Assembly (NCBI GenBank): GCA_029204225.1
Contig: CM055106.1
Span: forward strand, 2,613,294-2,677,293
DNA length: 64,000 nt
Direction of reading: 5' to 3'
Source: Diphasiastrum complanatum
Taxonomy: Eukaryota > Streptophyta > Lycopodiopsida > Lycopodiales > Lycopodiaceae
Below are positions 46,777 through 57,746 of this stretch, in pieces. The number at the start of each line of letters is the position of its first letter. Within the stretch, counting starts at the first letter, position 1. Below the pieces are notes generated by a model that was not told the DNA's origin, searched no databases, and saw only the letters and a program-made list of their open reading frames with translations. The position numbers were made by a program, and so were the translations under genes.

Positions 46777-46923
46777 TCCATGCATAGAGACTCTATTCTA
46801 GATGAATCGATGTATAGGGGAGTTGGGACCTTGCATGACTAAATGCACATGTGGTTCTATGCTCTATATAAGGAGGCCAAACTTCTACATAGATTCATCT
46901 AGAATAGAGTCTCTATGCATGGA
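46777..46923. repeat. Near-perfect inverted repeat, ~40-bp arms, 67-bp loop
   Basis: 46777-46817 and 46885-46923 are reverse complements: 32 bp perfect (starting TCCATGCATAGAGACTCTAT on the left), then one mismatch, 5 bp and a small bulge. Predicted RNA hairpin ~147 nt on either strand. Confidence 0.95.
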
Positions 46924-47049
46924 CCCCCTATTCGTAGAATTGCTATTGATAACTCTACACGTGCACATACGGTCCCAAACCTTGTACTAACTCCATTTAG
47001 TGTGTTCTAGGCATCACAAGGATGTTAGTTCAGCATGGCATAACTAACA

Positions 47050-47600
47050 GCCTGTTTCACTGGAGTACCATGTACCCAAGACTAGGAATATTTGGCATTC
47101 AATTCCTAGAGTCTTATGAGAGTCCAAGTGAATGGGTAACCAGAAAGCCACGATGATTAAGTTGACATCAAGAAGCTCTAAAACCATGTCATATAAGCTT
47201 TTTTCAAATCAACAAACATTATACAACTTTGACATAAAAAAATGTCAAAGAGAGCATAATGATCACTAAAATAATTGATGTTATAATTGTAGTAGTGTTC
47301 ATATGTTAACTGCAAAATACCCTGTATGGAGTCATTTTGTGTAGATTACATGTATTCAAAAGAAAAATACTTGTTATATTGGACGCTATGTGATGATGAT
47401 TGTCTAACAATATTCTATGTATAATGCATGATTTTTTGGATACTACTCATAACACAAACTATGATCCATGAGAGTGAGAATTTTTTTGTTACATATGATT
47501 ACTTTTCATTAAATATAAATGCCAAATATCATTTACTATTGGTAACTTTGATATATAATTCTAACTAAGAAAGGTAACTTTTGTCTATATATAAGACCAT
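47050..47600. repeat. P450 3'-flank module, copy 3 (no P450 attached)
   Basis: Matches 21595-22130 closely and 9890-10450. It stops at ~47600 inside the module, where a gypsy LTR begins, so the part next to P450 exons is missing. Confidence 0.85.
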
Positions 47601-48271
47601 GCCCCAATGAGCACTTGTAAATAATTATTTTTGGAATAAACTTGACTTCGGGCCATGTAATTAAAATAGTATTAAAAGAACAAAGTTTAAGCTGAACTTA
47701 AGTTCCTTAGTTTTTGTAATTAGTCAAAAGTCAAATGGTGGTAGGTGGGGCTTCTTCCTACACCATTGATTAGTTTGTGTTTTTTGTGAAGGGTGTGGAT
47801 TTCAATCAGACCTTCTTTCAAGTAGCCAATAGGAAGCAGAGGGCAAGGGCCACCCCAAAGATAAAAGACATCTATTGTACACCATTTTACATGCTTATTT
47901 GAAAGGAGGAGACTCTATTATTTTGAGAGCTCAAGCATCCTTATGTGCTATTCTTGCATGCTCATGCTTTTTCATTGTGTTTGCTATTTGATTTCCATTT
48001 GCTAATGTTCTTGATTCGTAATAGTTAAAGGTTTATCCATTAGCATTCTAGGATGAGCACATGAACTAACCTCCCTCTAAATCTCTCTCTCCTTTCTCTT
48101 TCACCTTCAATTTTAGAGCTAGAAGTGGGGTAGTGTTAAAGTAGAGTTAGGAAGCATATAAACTAAAAACTAAGTATAGTTAGGAACGTATCCTTGTGTT
48201 CTAGCCCTTCTTGATAGGTGTACGGCTTGATAGTTGTGCGGTTGCTCACCATCGAATCTTCCCACCCTACA
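47600..48271 (+). mobile_element. Ty3/gypsy 5' LTR (left end truncated)
   Basis: Homologous to the LTR at 13066. Ends ACCCTACA at 48271, directly followed by a primer site, so it is a 5' LTR. TATA region is degenerate here (GATAAAAG). Confidence 0.85.
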
Positions 48272-48272
48272 G

Positions 48273-48290
48273 TGGTGCCGTTGCCGAGGA
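48273..48290 (+). promoter_or_regulatory. Primer-binding site (tRNA-Asp type) of gypsy LTR
   Basis: TGGTGCCGTTGCCGAGGA, one base after the LTR, matches the plant gypsy tRNA-Asp primer site TGGCGCCGTTGCCGGGGA except two transitions. Typical of Athila/Tat-type elements. Confidence 0.88.
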
Positions 48291-48515
48291 TAGGCTATCA
48301 CTAACTAGCTTTAGTTGTCTTTTTAGTTGCTTTTTCTTTTAAGTGTGTTTTGTAGGTGGATTTGGGGGTAGATTAGCCTTGTTTTGTGTGCTTTCTTGTG
48401 GTTGGGTTGTTCTAAGCTAGCGGAGGAGGTGTGGAGTGGTAGTGGAGACTTAAAGCGGCCTCTAAGGACTTGGCATCCATTCACAATATTGAAAAAACTT
48501 AGAGAACATTGTAAA
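48291..48515 (+). other. Gypsy 5' leader, truncated
   Basis: Untranslated sequence after the primer site, cut off where copia E starts. No frame. Confidence 0.6.
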
Positions 48516-49320
48516 AAAGTTTCATATGTCTGATTGCAAAATGATTGATACACCAATGGATCCAAGTATGATATTGACTAAACTTTCTTGTGTAGATACC
48601 AAAAGTGAAGTACTCGACTTAGCAAAGTACCCTTATTGGTTACTTATAGGATCTTTGATGTATGCCATGTTGTGTACTAGACCAGATCTCACAAGCACCA
48701 TTAGCACATTAATAAGTCAATTCATGTTTAATCCTAGGATCTTGCATTGGAAAGCATTAAAGAGAGTGATGAAGCATATTTATGAAAGTTTATATCACAT
48801 TTTATGTTATGATGGAAATGCTATCAACTCACTAGTTCTGCGAGTCTACTCCAACTCAGATTGGGGAGGAAATGTCTCTACCAGAAAATCTACCTCCGGG
48901 TTCTGTTTCTTTCTAATAGGGGGACCAATTTTGTGGAATCAAGAAAGCAAAAATTAGTGGCGCTTTCTTCAACCAAAGCAGAGTACATCACAACATGTAA
49001 AGTTTCAAAAGAAGCAATATGTATCAGGTTATTACCCCATGACTTACATCAAACTCAGTTCAATGCTACTACCATTCTGTGTGACAATTTGAGCTGTACT
49101 TCACTATCGCTGAATCCCAGATTTCATGGTAAGTCTAAGCACATCGAAATCCAATATTAATTTATTCAGTAGAAGGTTTTTTCAGGGCAAGTGATTCTTC
49201 AGTACTGCTCCACAACAAAAATGGTTGTAGACATATTCACCAAAGCTCTTCCCAGGATCAAGCATCAATTTTTTTTTAGCATGCTTAACCTGATGAAGAT
49301 ACCAAGGCACCAACCATAAT
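48516..49320 (+). pseudogene. Copia E (D family): RT end and RNase H
   Basis: Plus strand: SDCKMIDTPMDPSMILTKLS, YWLLIGSLMYAMLCTRPDLT, ILHWKALKRVMKHI, RNase H VYSNSDWGGNVSTRKSTSGF, frameshift, LVALSSTKAEYITTCKVSKE, TTILCDNLSC, KSKHIEIQY then TAA, and VVDIFTKALPRIKHQF. 5' part of the element is absent. It is the plus-strand relative of D and supplies the 3' end D has lost. Confidence 0.9.
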
Positions 49321-49332
49321 CTTAAGGGGGGC
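49321..49332 (+). promoter_or_regulatory. Copia E polypurine tract
   Basis: CTTAAGGGGGGC immediately before the LTR start TGTTGGAAATTAAG. Confidence 0.88.
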
Positions 49333-51019
49333 TGTTGGAAATTAAGTTCATAGCTTCCTCCTCGGTGATACTATTTCTATTTTAAAATTTTTTCTGCACA
49401 TTTTCTATAATTGATCTAGGGTCAGATACAACCTACTCTAGTTCTATGTCTGCTCATCTGATACTTGTAGGAATCACAGAACTCAGATAGCAAAACTATT
49501 CGAAGGATGACTACATTGAGCTTCCGGCTGATCTCTCAACCATGGATCAAAGACTAAAGGGTAAGCAATCCTATTCTTTTCATATTTGAATATCAAGTTC
49601 AAGTTATTTGAAGAACATTGAAGACCTGGCCATCTTCAACAACTTCAACAAATCACGCTTTTAAACAAGTCTATAAAAATACATTGTTTTCGCAATAGTC
49701 TGCAGAATTGAACTATTTTTCTTACAGTTTACATTTTTTCGAAAGGCAAAATACGAAGTGTCGGTCTACTTGGACGAAATGGCAACTCCAAGTTCATTGT
49801 CACATTTTTCCAAAAGCCGAAAAATGCGAAGTATGTGACCAAAGTATATTCTGCACATATCCAACCGAAGTCCACTTGCGATATTTTGCGAGTAGTGTGA
49901 GAAACTTGTGTATTCCGATGACTTTGAGTCATCTATCTAAGTACACATTGTACCTCGGCTGGGACAAGTGAATGTAGTTGGAGAAGAGGATCCAGTCTGA
50001 TGAGACACAGATGGTGAGGTGGCGGCTCAGGAGGATGTCATGAAGCTAGATGAATGGTTGGGACTAGATGGTGGGGCAGTACTCTTGGTGAGTCTGACTC
50101 ATTGTCTAGAGAGAGCAGAGACGTTTGAAAGTCGACATTTTGATGCCATTTGGTCGATTAGATGGTGATTTCGAGGTGTGAGGGTCAGAGGAAGAAATGA
50201 AGGCTATAGGTGAGAAAAAAACTGGTGGCGAGTTAGGGCAAGTAAAAGGCTGATGGCGAGTTAGGGCGACTAAAAGGCTAATGGAAAGTTAGGGCATACT
50301 AGCATTGTCCTTCAAATATTTATAGATTAGTTAAATATTTTTTTGTAATTAATCACAAGGAAGCGGTGTATAAATACATCTTCATCATGCATTCTCCGTG
50401 ATACTCCGCCAACAGAGCGATAGACATCTAGCATCCAAGTTACCGCCTCCATTCTGGTTGTAACATTTTAATGTTGTTCAAGATTTTAATGTAATATAGA
50501 AGCAACACATTCTTTCATCTATGTCTAACGTAGACGTACGCATGTTGTGATTTGATTACACTTTCGTACTGCTTATTCATATTCGTTCACTCACTCTGAT
50601 CAGGTCACAAACGTCTATGATTCCTTAGAATCTGATCAGATGACCACTGTTTTTGATGCTTTAGAAACAACATTGTAATATTGCACTATCACTCTAAAAT
50701 TATGAACTGAACTTCTTAGTGAAACAAATTAGCATTAATATTACACCTTATCTAATCTCTTCGGCAGACTGCACTCATGTTTGTTTGAGTATGAATTACT
50801 TTTAAGATCTTGTTGGTGAGAATGCCCGAGCTGTGATTATATCTTTGCATTTATATTCTTTTAGATTGTTCTTGCTTGAAGAAGCCCCTAATAACGGAAG
50901 AGTTGTTCCGCAACTATTTTCTTCTCTCTTCCTCCATTCACGTTCCATTCCGTTCATGTTCCGCTCTAACATAAATGACTTATCGAGTGCAACGGAATTG
51001 TTTCTCCTTTCTTAATGCA
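49333..51019 (+). mobile_element. Copia E 3' LTR (~1.7 kb, right border approximate)
   Basis: Starts TGTTGGAAATTAAGTTC. TATAAATA box at 50369-50376. Contains three degenerate ~28-bp units (GGCGAGTTAGGGC, 50224-50300). Aligns with the D 5' LTR in reverse. End set at TTAATGCA by analogy; no TSD seen. Includes 49708-49971 and 50833-51015 frames, not believed coding. Confidence 0.7.
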
Positions 51020-51319
51020 TGACTATGCCTATCAATATTGAACAAAACATAATGACAGAAGTCACATTCATTTTTATAGTAACCAACTTTGAAATTGTCA
51101 GTACTACAATGATTTCATAGCCAAACAATAAAGTATTGAATTATTAGACAAAGACAATAAGAGTTCTATCAGTTAAAAATCAATCACAGAGAAGCATACA
51201 ATCTAACATAATACTAGACACAATAGAAAAGATAGATTGATTCAGCATGTAGTATGTACAAATCAGATGATGATGAGCACAAGATAGTTGTAGATAGAAT
51301 TTGCGTACATCATCTTTTT
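51020..51319. other. No gene seen
   Basis: AT-rich sequence between the E LTR and a copia fragment. Confidence 0.5.
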
Positions 51320-52130
51320 CAGATTAACTACTGATACGTTGTTCATCGGGAGTAGATGAGCTAGGACCTTCAATAGGAATAGTCGACTTTGGAATTGGAA
51401 ATTTTGATAATCCAGGAGAGTCCGGTAGTTTAGTTAATTGAGCTTTGCCCTTATCTTTGAGGTTGATAAACTAATCTTCGATGAAAATGACAGCTCAACT
51501 AGTAAATATTTTCAACTCGATAGGATCATACAACTTATAAAGTAGCTGATGAAAATAGACTTGATAATTTGGAAGTCGAGCTTCTTCCTGAGATTATACG
51601 GTATTTGCACATAAGCGATACATCCAAAAACTCGCAAGTTCGATAAAGAAGGCTTGGAGCCTGTCCAAACTTCATATGGTGTTTTGTTTGAGAGACCTTT
51701 AGTAGGACGTCTATTCTGAATATATGCTGTAGTAAAAGCAGCTTCAGCCCAGAGGGACTTCGGAAGTGTCGCATGTGCTAGCATGTACTTTGCCGATTTA
51801 ACTAAGGTTCTTTTCTTTCTCTCAGCAAGACCATTCAACTGAGGTGAATAGGAGGTGATGTATTGTTGCTCAATGCCGTTGCTAAGACAACACTCCTTGA
51901 ATTCAATAGAGATTTATTCTCCCCCCTTGTTAGACCTTAGTGCTTTTATTCTTTTACTAGTTTGATTTTCTGCATGCTCTTTGAATTGTCGAAATATTTT
52001 GAAAGCTTTCGATTTTTACTTAATGAAATAAACAACTGTTTTTCTCAAATTTTCGTCAATGAAGGTAATAAAATAATTTGCATCAAGCAACAATGGAGTT
52101 TGCATTGGACCAAATATATTTGAATGAACA
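51320..52130 (-). pseudogene. Ty1/copia linker and integrase fragment (copy 3 of 3)
   Basis: Minus strand: GNTHYVVHSNIFGPMQTPSL, broken core, NGLAERKKRTLVKSAKYMLA, LPKSLWAEAAFTTAYIQNRR, TPYEVWTGSKPSLSNLRVFG, CIAYVQIPYNLRKKLD. Best-preserved copy of this fragment. The left part (51320-51510) is the integrase-RT linker. Confidence 0.88.
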
Positions 52131-52505
52131 ACATAATGGGTATTGCCGATAGTCATAGTACCCAAGAAGAACGACAAAATGCGAATTTGTGTGAACTTGA
52201 AGATGCTGAATGTGTTGACAAAGAAAGATCATTTCTCCTTACCTTTCACGGAAAGTGTTTTGGACCGTGTAACCAAGCAGAAGCCTACAGTTTTTGGGAC
52301 ATATTCAGTAGTACAACCAGCTCAAAATAGTGCCAGGATAGTCAGCACAAGACAACATTCGCCACCAAATGGGAAACCTATGCCTACAAGGTGATCTCGT
52401 TTGGACTTTGCAATGTCCCAAACACCTTTCAACGAGTTATGCAAACGACATTCAAAGACCATCTACAAAAATTTCTGAAGATCTTCTTGGACGATCTATG
52501 CGTGC
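52131..52505 (+). pseudogene. Ty3/gypsy RT fragment fused to copia integrase
   Basis: PIVIVPKKNDKMRICVNLKM, TKKDHFSLPFTESVLDRV, then shifted FATKWETYAYKV-like sequence and FGLCNVPNTFQRVMQTTFKD, LQKFLKIFLDDLCVHE (RT palm with FLDD). Same junction to copia as at 11546. Ends at 52505. Confidence 0.88.
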
Positions 52506-52748
52506 ATGAACCAAATTTTGTAGGGACCTTCTTCACAAAATTCTAAGACCCCAAAGAAGTCTGCCAGAGTTCTTGAGCTGATTTGACGGGTCTACGAGAG
52601 TTGGACCCTCTACCTCCACTTCCACTAGCCCTCCTTGCAACCTGATAAAGCATCGCACCTCCACACCCTACATCTGCCTCTTCTACATCCACTCCTTCTG
52701 CTTCCGCCCAACCATCAACTGCTGCCACCACCTCTGTTTCTGTAAACC
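52506..52748. other. Unrecognised, locally GC-richer
   Basis: A 72-codon minus-strand frame (52761-52543), Ala/Gly/Glu-rich, without recognisable domain. Possibly a piece of gypsy or copia gag/linker. Cut at right by the duplicated LTR. Confidence 0.4.
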
Positions 52749-52942
52749 TATTGTATACCATTTTACATGTTTATTGGGAGAGGAGGAGACTCTATTATTT
52801 TGAGAGCTCAAGCATCCTTATGTGCTATTCTTGCACGCTCTCGCTTTTTCATTGTGTTTGCTATGATTTCCATTTGCCATTATCTTGCTTTCTAATAGTT
52901 TAAAGTTTCTCCATTAGCATGCTAGGATGAGCACATGAACTA

Positions 52943-52984
<42 letters not shown>

Positions 52985-53114
52985 ATGTGTTAGTGTTAAA
53001 TAGAGTTAGGAAGCATCTAAACTAGCAACTAAGTATAGTTAGGAATCTATCCTTGTGTTCTAACCCTTCTTGGCAGGCGGAGGGTTGCTCACCATCGAAT
53101 CTACACACCCTACA
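52749..53114 (+). mobile_element. Ty3/gypsy LTR, 3' half
   Basis: ACCTATTGTATACC to CACCCTACA, same as 13395 onward and 54257-54625. Contains (CT)n at 52946-52981, which has expanded compared with 13.6 and 48.1 kb copies. The segment after it lacks the Asp primer site. Confidence 0.85.
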
Positions 53115-53592
53115 AGTAAGCACTCGTCAAGCTCCACAACAAAACTACATTTCAAAACTTAGAATATTGTTGAAAGTAGCTTTAACTAATTCTTTCACAA
53201 AAAAAGAACATCACTTTAGAAAATTGACGCATCATGTGCAACTTAGCTCAAATCTAGAGGGATCAAACTTTAGAGTCTTGTGATGAATTGCAAGAAATGA
53301 GACGCATATTTTCCATCCTTTAGGAAATAGAATGCCTGAAGTTTGGTCATCAAAGGCACAAGCTCCTGGTACTAAAAAGATGAACGGTATTTATATTATG
53401 ACACAAGAACTTAGCCTCCTATTATTCTTGTAAAAATAAAACAACAGAAGAGAGAGAGAGAGAGAGAGAGCTGTAACATGAGCTTTCTCCCAAAATTGCA
53501 TGCTCTCTTTGTAGAGAGAGAATTCTATTTGTTATTATCTCTCTCTACAAAGAGAGTGTGCTATTTAGTATAATGATCTCTCTCTCTCCCCG

Positions 53593-53889
53593 GTGGTAAT
53601 TCCAGTGCCACCAACATTAGAAGCTACGATGGCCAATTCCAACCAAGACAAAGACAAGCAAGTAGAAATTCAGGATCAAGCAGAGGCCAGTGGACAAGAC
53701 CAGGGATCCCGGACAAGCAACATATCAGAACCCAACCCAAGAGAAGCACCCAACAACATCATCTCAAGGCTCTCGATCTATCTCTGCCAACCGTGCCTTT
53801 TGCTGACCAAAGTCTATAGAGGATAAAATCAACGACTTTTTAGTGCAACATCCCTACGAGTGGGGGTATTCCCATGTAAAGAATTAAAT
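53593..53889 (+). pseudogene. Gypsy 3'-terminal ORF tail (second copy)
   Basis: VIPVPPTLEATMANSNQDKD, KQVEIQDQAEASGQDQGSR match 12760-12890; the DKINDFLVQHPYEWGYSHVK-like end then leads into the LTR. Frameshifts near 53750 and 53820. Confidence 0.78.
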
Positions 53890-54451
53890 TTGTCAGAAAA
53901 AATAGAAATAAGTTGCGAGGGACGTGGCATCCTATATGTGCATAAGCCCATGACCCAATGAGCACTTGCATAAGCCCATGGCCCAATGAGCACTTGTAAA
54001 TAATTATTTTTGGAATAAATTTGACTTTGGGCCATGTAATTAAAATAATATTAAAAGGCCAAAGTTTGAGCTGAACTTAAGTTTCTAAGTTTTTCTAATT
54101 AGTCAAAAGTCAAATGGTGGTACGTGGAGTGTGCTTCTTCCTACACCATTGATTTAGTTTGTGTTTCTTGTGAAGGGTGTGGATTTGAATCTCACATTCT
54201 TTCAAGTAGCCAATAAGAAGCAAGGGGCAAGGGCCACCCCAAAGATATAAAGGCACCTATTGTATACCATTTTACATGTTTATTGGGAGAGGAGGAGACT
54301 CTATTATTTTGAGAGCTCAAGCATCCTTATGTGCTATTCTTGCACGCTCTCGCTTTTTCATTGTGTTTGCTATGATTTCCATTTGCCATTTTCTTGCTTT
54401 CTAATAGTTTAAAGTTTCTCCATTAGCATGCTAGGATCAGCACATGAACTA

Positions 54452-54495
<44 letters not shown>

Positions 54496-54625
54496 ATGTG
54501 TTAGTGTTAAATAGAGTTAGGAAGCATCTAAACTAGCAACTAAGTATAGCTAGGAATCTATCCTTGTGTTCTAACTCTTCTTGGCAGGTGGAGGGTTGCT
54601 CACCATCGAATCTACACACCCTACA
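53890..54625 (+). mobile_element. Ty3/gypsy LTR, full-length (~736 bp)
   Basis: Most complete copy: starts near TGTCAGAAAAAATAG, carries a ~32-bp local duplication (GCATAAGCCCATG..CCAATGAGCACTTG twice, 53938-53998), a TATAAA box at ~54246, (CT)n at 54455-54493, and ends CACCCTACA. The sequence after it again lacks a primer site, so it is a 3' LTR or was rearranged. Confidence 0.82.
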
Positions 54626-55103
54626 AGTAAGCACTCGTCAAGCTCCACAACAAAACTACATTTCAAAACTTAGAATATTGTTGAAAGTAGCTTTAACTAA
54701 TTCTTTCACAAAAAAAGAACATCACTTTAGAAAATTGACACATCATGTGCAACTTAGCTCAAATCTAGAGGGATCAAACTTTAGAGTCTTGTGATGAATT
54801 GCAAGAAATGAGACGCATATTTTCCATCCTTTAGGAAATAGAATGCCTGAAGTTTGGTCATCAAAGGCACAAGCTCCTGGTACTAAAAAGATGAACGGTA
54901 TTTATATTATGACACAAGAACTTAGCCTCCTATTATTCTTGTAAAAATAAAACAACAGAAGAGAGAGAGAGAGAGAGAGAGAGCTTTAACATGAGCTTTC
55001 TCCCAAAATTGCATGCTCTCTTTGTAGAGAGAGAATTCTATTTGTTATTATCTCTCTCTACAAAGAGAGTGTGCTATTTAGTATAATGATCTCTCTCTCT
55101 CCC

Positions 55104-55146
55104 CCCTCTCTACAAAGCAAGTCCTATTTGTTGTTCTCTCTGCCTC

Positions 55147-55183
<37 letters not shown>

Positions 55184-55760
55184 TATAGGTAGAGAGAACA
55201 ACAAATCGCACTGGTTGTCTAAAAAGATGTCTCTATCTCTGTATATATAAATAGGGAGAGTAAACAACATGATTGCACTTGCTTTGTAGGGAGATATATC
55301 TCTTTGTCTGTGTATGTATCTAAATAGGCCAGGGAGAGAGAAGCACAAATAGGAATCGCTTTGTAGAGATGTGTGTGTGTGTGCATGTGCGTGCATTCGC
55401 ATGCGCATATGTGTAGAGAGAGAGAACAACAAATATTTAAAGCATGTGTTATTTCTTGTTTTCTCTCCATATTTCAAAACATAAATAAAAAGATACGCGC
55501 GCACACACCCACACACAAAGACAAAGATACATATCCTTGTACAAAGAGAGTATTATTCATTGTTCTCTCTCCAAATTTAGATATATACATACATACATAT
55601 ATATTTACACACACACACATAGAGAGACATATATTTTTATACAAAGCTAGTGCTATATCTCTCTATTTGTATTTATATACATATTATATAAAATATACAT
55701 ATATATACACATAAATATAGACATATCTTAGTACAAAGTAAGTGCTATTTGTTCTCCAAA
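55104..55760. repeat. Simple-sequence cluster: (TA)n, GT/CA-rich, AGAGAGAACAAC units
   Basis: Pure (TA)n at 55149-55182, (GT)n near 55370-55384, CA-rich tract near 55502-55515 and 55606-55620. A degenerate phrase TACAAAG..AGTGCTATTTGTTGTTCTCTC recurs in both orientations (near 55110, 55195, 55265, 55340, 55425, 55540, 55640, 55735). Apparent frames here are low-complexity and not coding. Confidence 0.85.
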
Positions 55761-57210
55761 TCTCATGGTGGGTATACTACCAGAGAATGGAACTATCGAG
55801 CAAGTGAACCCTTTGATAAATTTTACAATTTTTAGGACAATAATGATTGTACTTTACAATCATAGAGAGTTATTGGTTGCTTAATCAATGGATCTATCAA
55901 GTTCTACACATTAGATCTTGATCTGAATTCACTATAATTGGATTTAAGCAAGAGCAATGGATCAACACATAATTAATTAGTGAGAGCGGCCTCACACATG
56001 TGGAGTACTGTCCATAGTATGGCTTGCACCTGAAACAACAAGTACAATCATCCTAGATAGCAATCATTCATAGAAATCACAAGACAAATGACTAGAATCT
56101 CACAAAAGTGTAGAATGCAAAAGTCTCATCAATCTTCTTAGCAAAATGATGATCCTTTTGTGGATCAAGTACATCCACGAGTCTGGTACAGTCCAGCAGG
56201 TCTTCACACGTGTGAAGAGTGCCACATCACTCAAATCTATCCATTTGATTCATCCTTGATCCTTATCCAATAGTTGACCTTCTAGAATATGGCTAAAATC
56301 CAAAAAGCTAGTCTCCTAGAATATAGGAATATTCCATACAAAATAGGATCTAAGGGAAATGGTCAACTCTTATCTTCTAGTACTCTATACACACGTGTGA
56401 ACATCCACTTGCCATGTGGGAGCATTTACTCATGCACACGAAAGGAAAAGCTAATTTCCAGGTGACTAGTCAACTTGACTAAAAACTAGTCATATCATGA
56501 TCACACTAACTAGATTGATACAAAATCAATTTAGATATATACAAGCATGAAAAGTACATCCTTTCACACATGGGAACAAGCTCCACACGTGTGAAATCAG
56601 ATCATCACATTATTCTAATGTTTGATCAATATTTACACAAACCAATGTCAAGTGAGAAGTGACAATTTTCAATACCCTTCTTCAACCCTAGTGAGGACTC
56701 CGCATCGAGTGCTAAACAACTCCATCAATAAAGGCTCTTGGGAGTCATCAATCATGCCTGATTGTATTTCTCATGGTACAGAATCATTCCGTACCACAAA
56801 AAATTCTCTTTTTTGTTTTTATTTTCTTTCAAACATGGTTTTTTTAACCATTTTCTTTGCAAATTTTGTTTTAGAGGGGGGGGCAATACGCACATATATA
56901 GAGAGAGTGGGGCCATTTATTTAGATTTTCTTTTGCTATTTTTGATTATATATATATAGATTAAAAAAGTTTAATTAAAAAAAAAATTAAAAATAGTTTT
57001 GGTAAAACAAGGTTCTGCACCCATACAACAGTAGCATTTGTAGCAATAATAGTGGACATGTGGTATCACTGCGTTGGTTAAGAACAACCCAATTTTTAGC
57101 CATAGCAAGGCTTTTAAACTATTTTGAATCTACATCATAGATCTACAAATGGTATGTAAGGTATTCGTCATCCAACGGTGGGCTACTTGTAGTAGCCACC
57201 CTCGCCACTC
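55761..57210. other. No gene seen; three G-box palindromes
   Basis: Holds CACACGTGTG at 56205-56214, 56390-56399 and 56584-56593; the first lies in an 18-bp perfect palindrome. Possibly part of an unrecognised LTR. A 100-codon frame at 56622-56924 has no recognisable domain and runs through poly-T and GAGAG sequence. Confidence 0.5.
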
Positions 57211-57746
57211 CAGTGGCTCGAGGTGCTACAACAACTAGCCCACCTATCCATGACGTAATGATAGGTTCCTAGGTTTGCTTTGTATTTTGGATGATTGGAA
57301 TGTGGATCCACCTTTCTCTCTCCCATGAAATCTGCATTCACCCATCTCTCTCCTATGGAATCTAAGAATCTGCCATCCTCTCTCTAAAATGTGCATTCTC
57401 TTCGTAATGCACCTACCATTATGTCGTGGAAAGCCCGTGGGCCTCGGGCCTTCCATGGAGGTCGGGCCATACCCCCTTCAGTGGCTCGAGGTGCTACAAC
57501 AACTAGCCCACCTATCCATGACGTAATGATAGGTTCCTAGGTTTGCTTTGTATTTTGGATGATTGGAATGTGGATCCACCTTTCTCTCTCCCATGAAATC
57601 TGCATTCACCCATCTCTCTCCTATGGAATCTAAGAATCTGCCATCCTCTCTCTAAAATGTGCATTCTCTTCGTAATGCACCTACCATTATGTCGTGGAAA
57701 GCCCGTGGGCCTCGGGCCTTCCATGGAGGTCTGGCCATACCCCCTT
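57211..57746. repeat. 268-bp tandem duplication, essentially identical
   Basis: 57211-57478 and 57479-57746 differ at one position by eye (GTCGGGCC vs GTCTGGCC). Each unit has four CATCCACC/CTCTCTC motifs and a GC-rich end (GTGGGCCTCGGGCCTTCC). Minus-strand frames of 70 and 89 codons are copies of each other and not a recognised protein. Confidence 0.95.

Larger units (their letters stand above)
52749..55103 (+). repeat. 1,508-bp tandem duplication across a gypsy LTR (1.56 copies)
   Basis: 52749-53600 is repeated almost identically at 54257-55105 (same order: LTR 3' half, CCCTACA end, 470-bp non-coding segment with (GA)n, CTCTCT hairpin). Between them lie a gypsy ORF tail (53593-53880) and the LTR first half. 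So unit 1 is 52749-54256 and unit 2 is partial. Confidence 0.93.

Noticed and set aside
55124-55714. Several 80-130 codon frames
   Set aside because: Translations of (TA)n, (GT)n and GAGA repeats.
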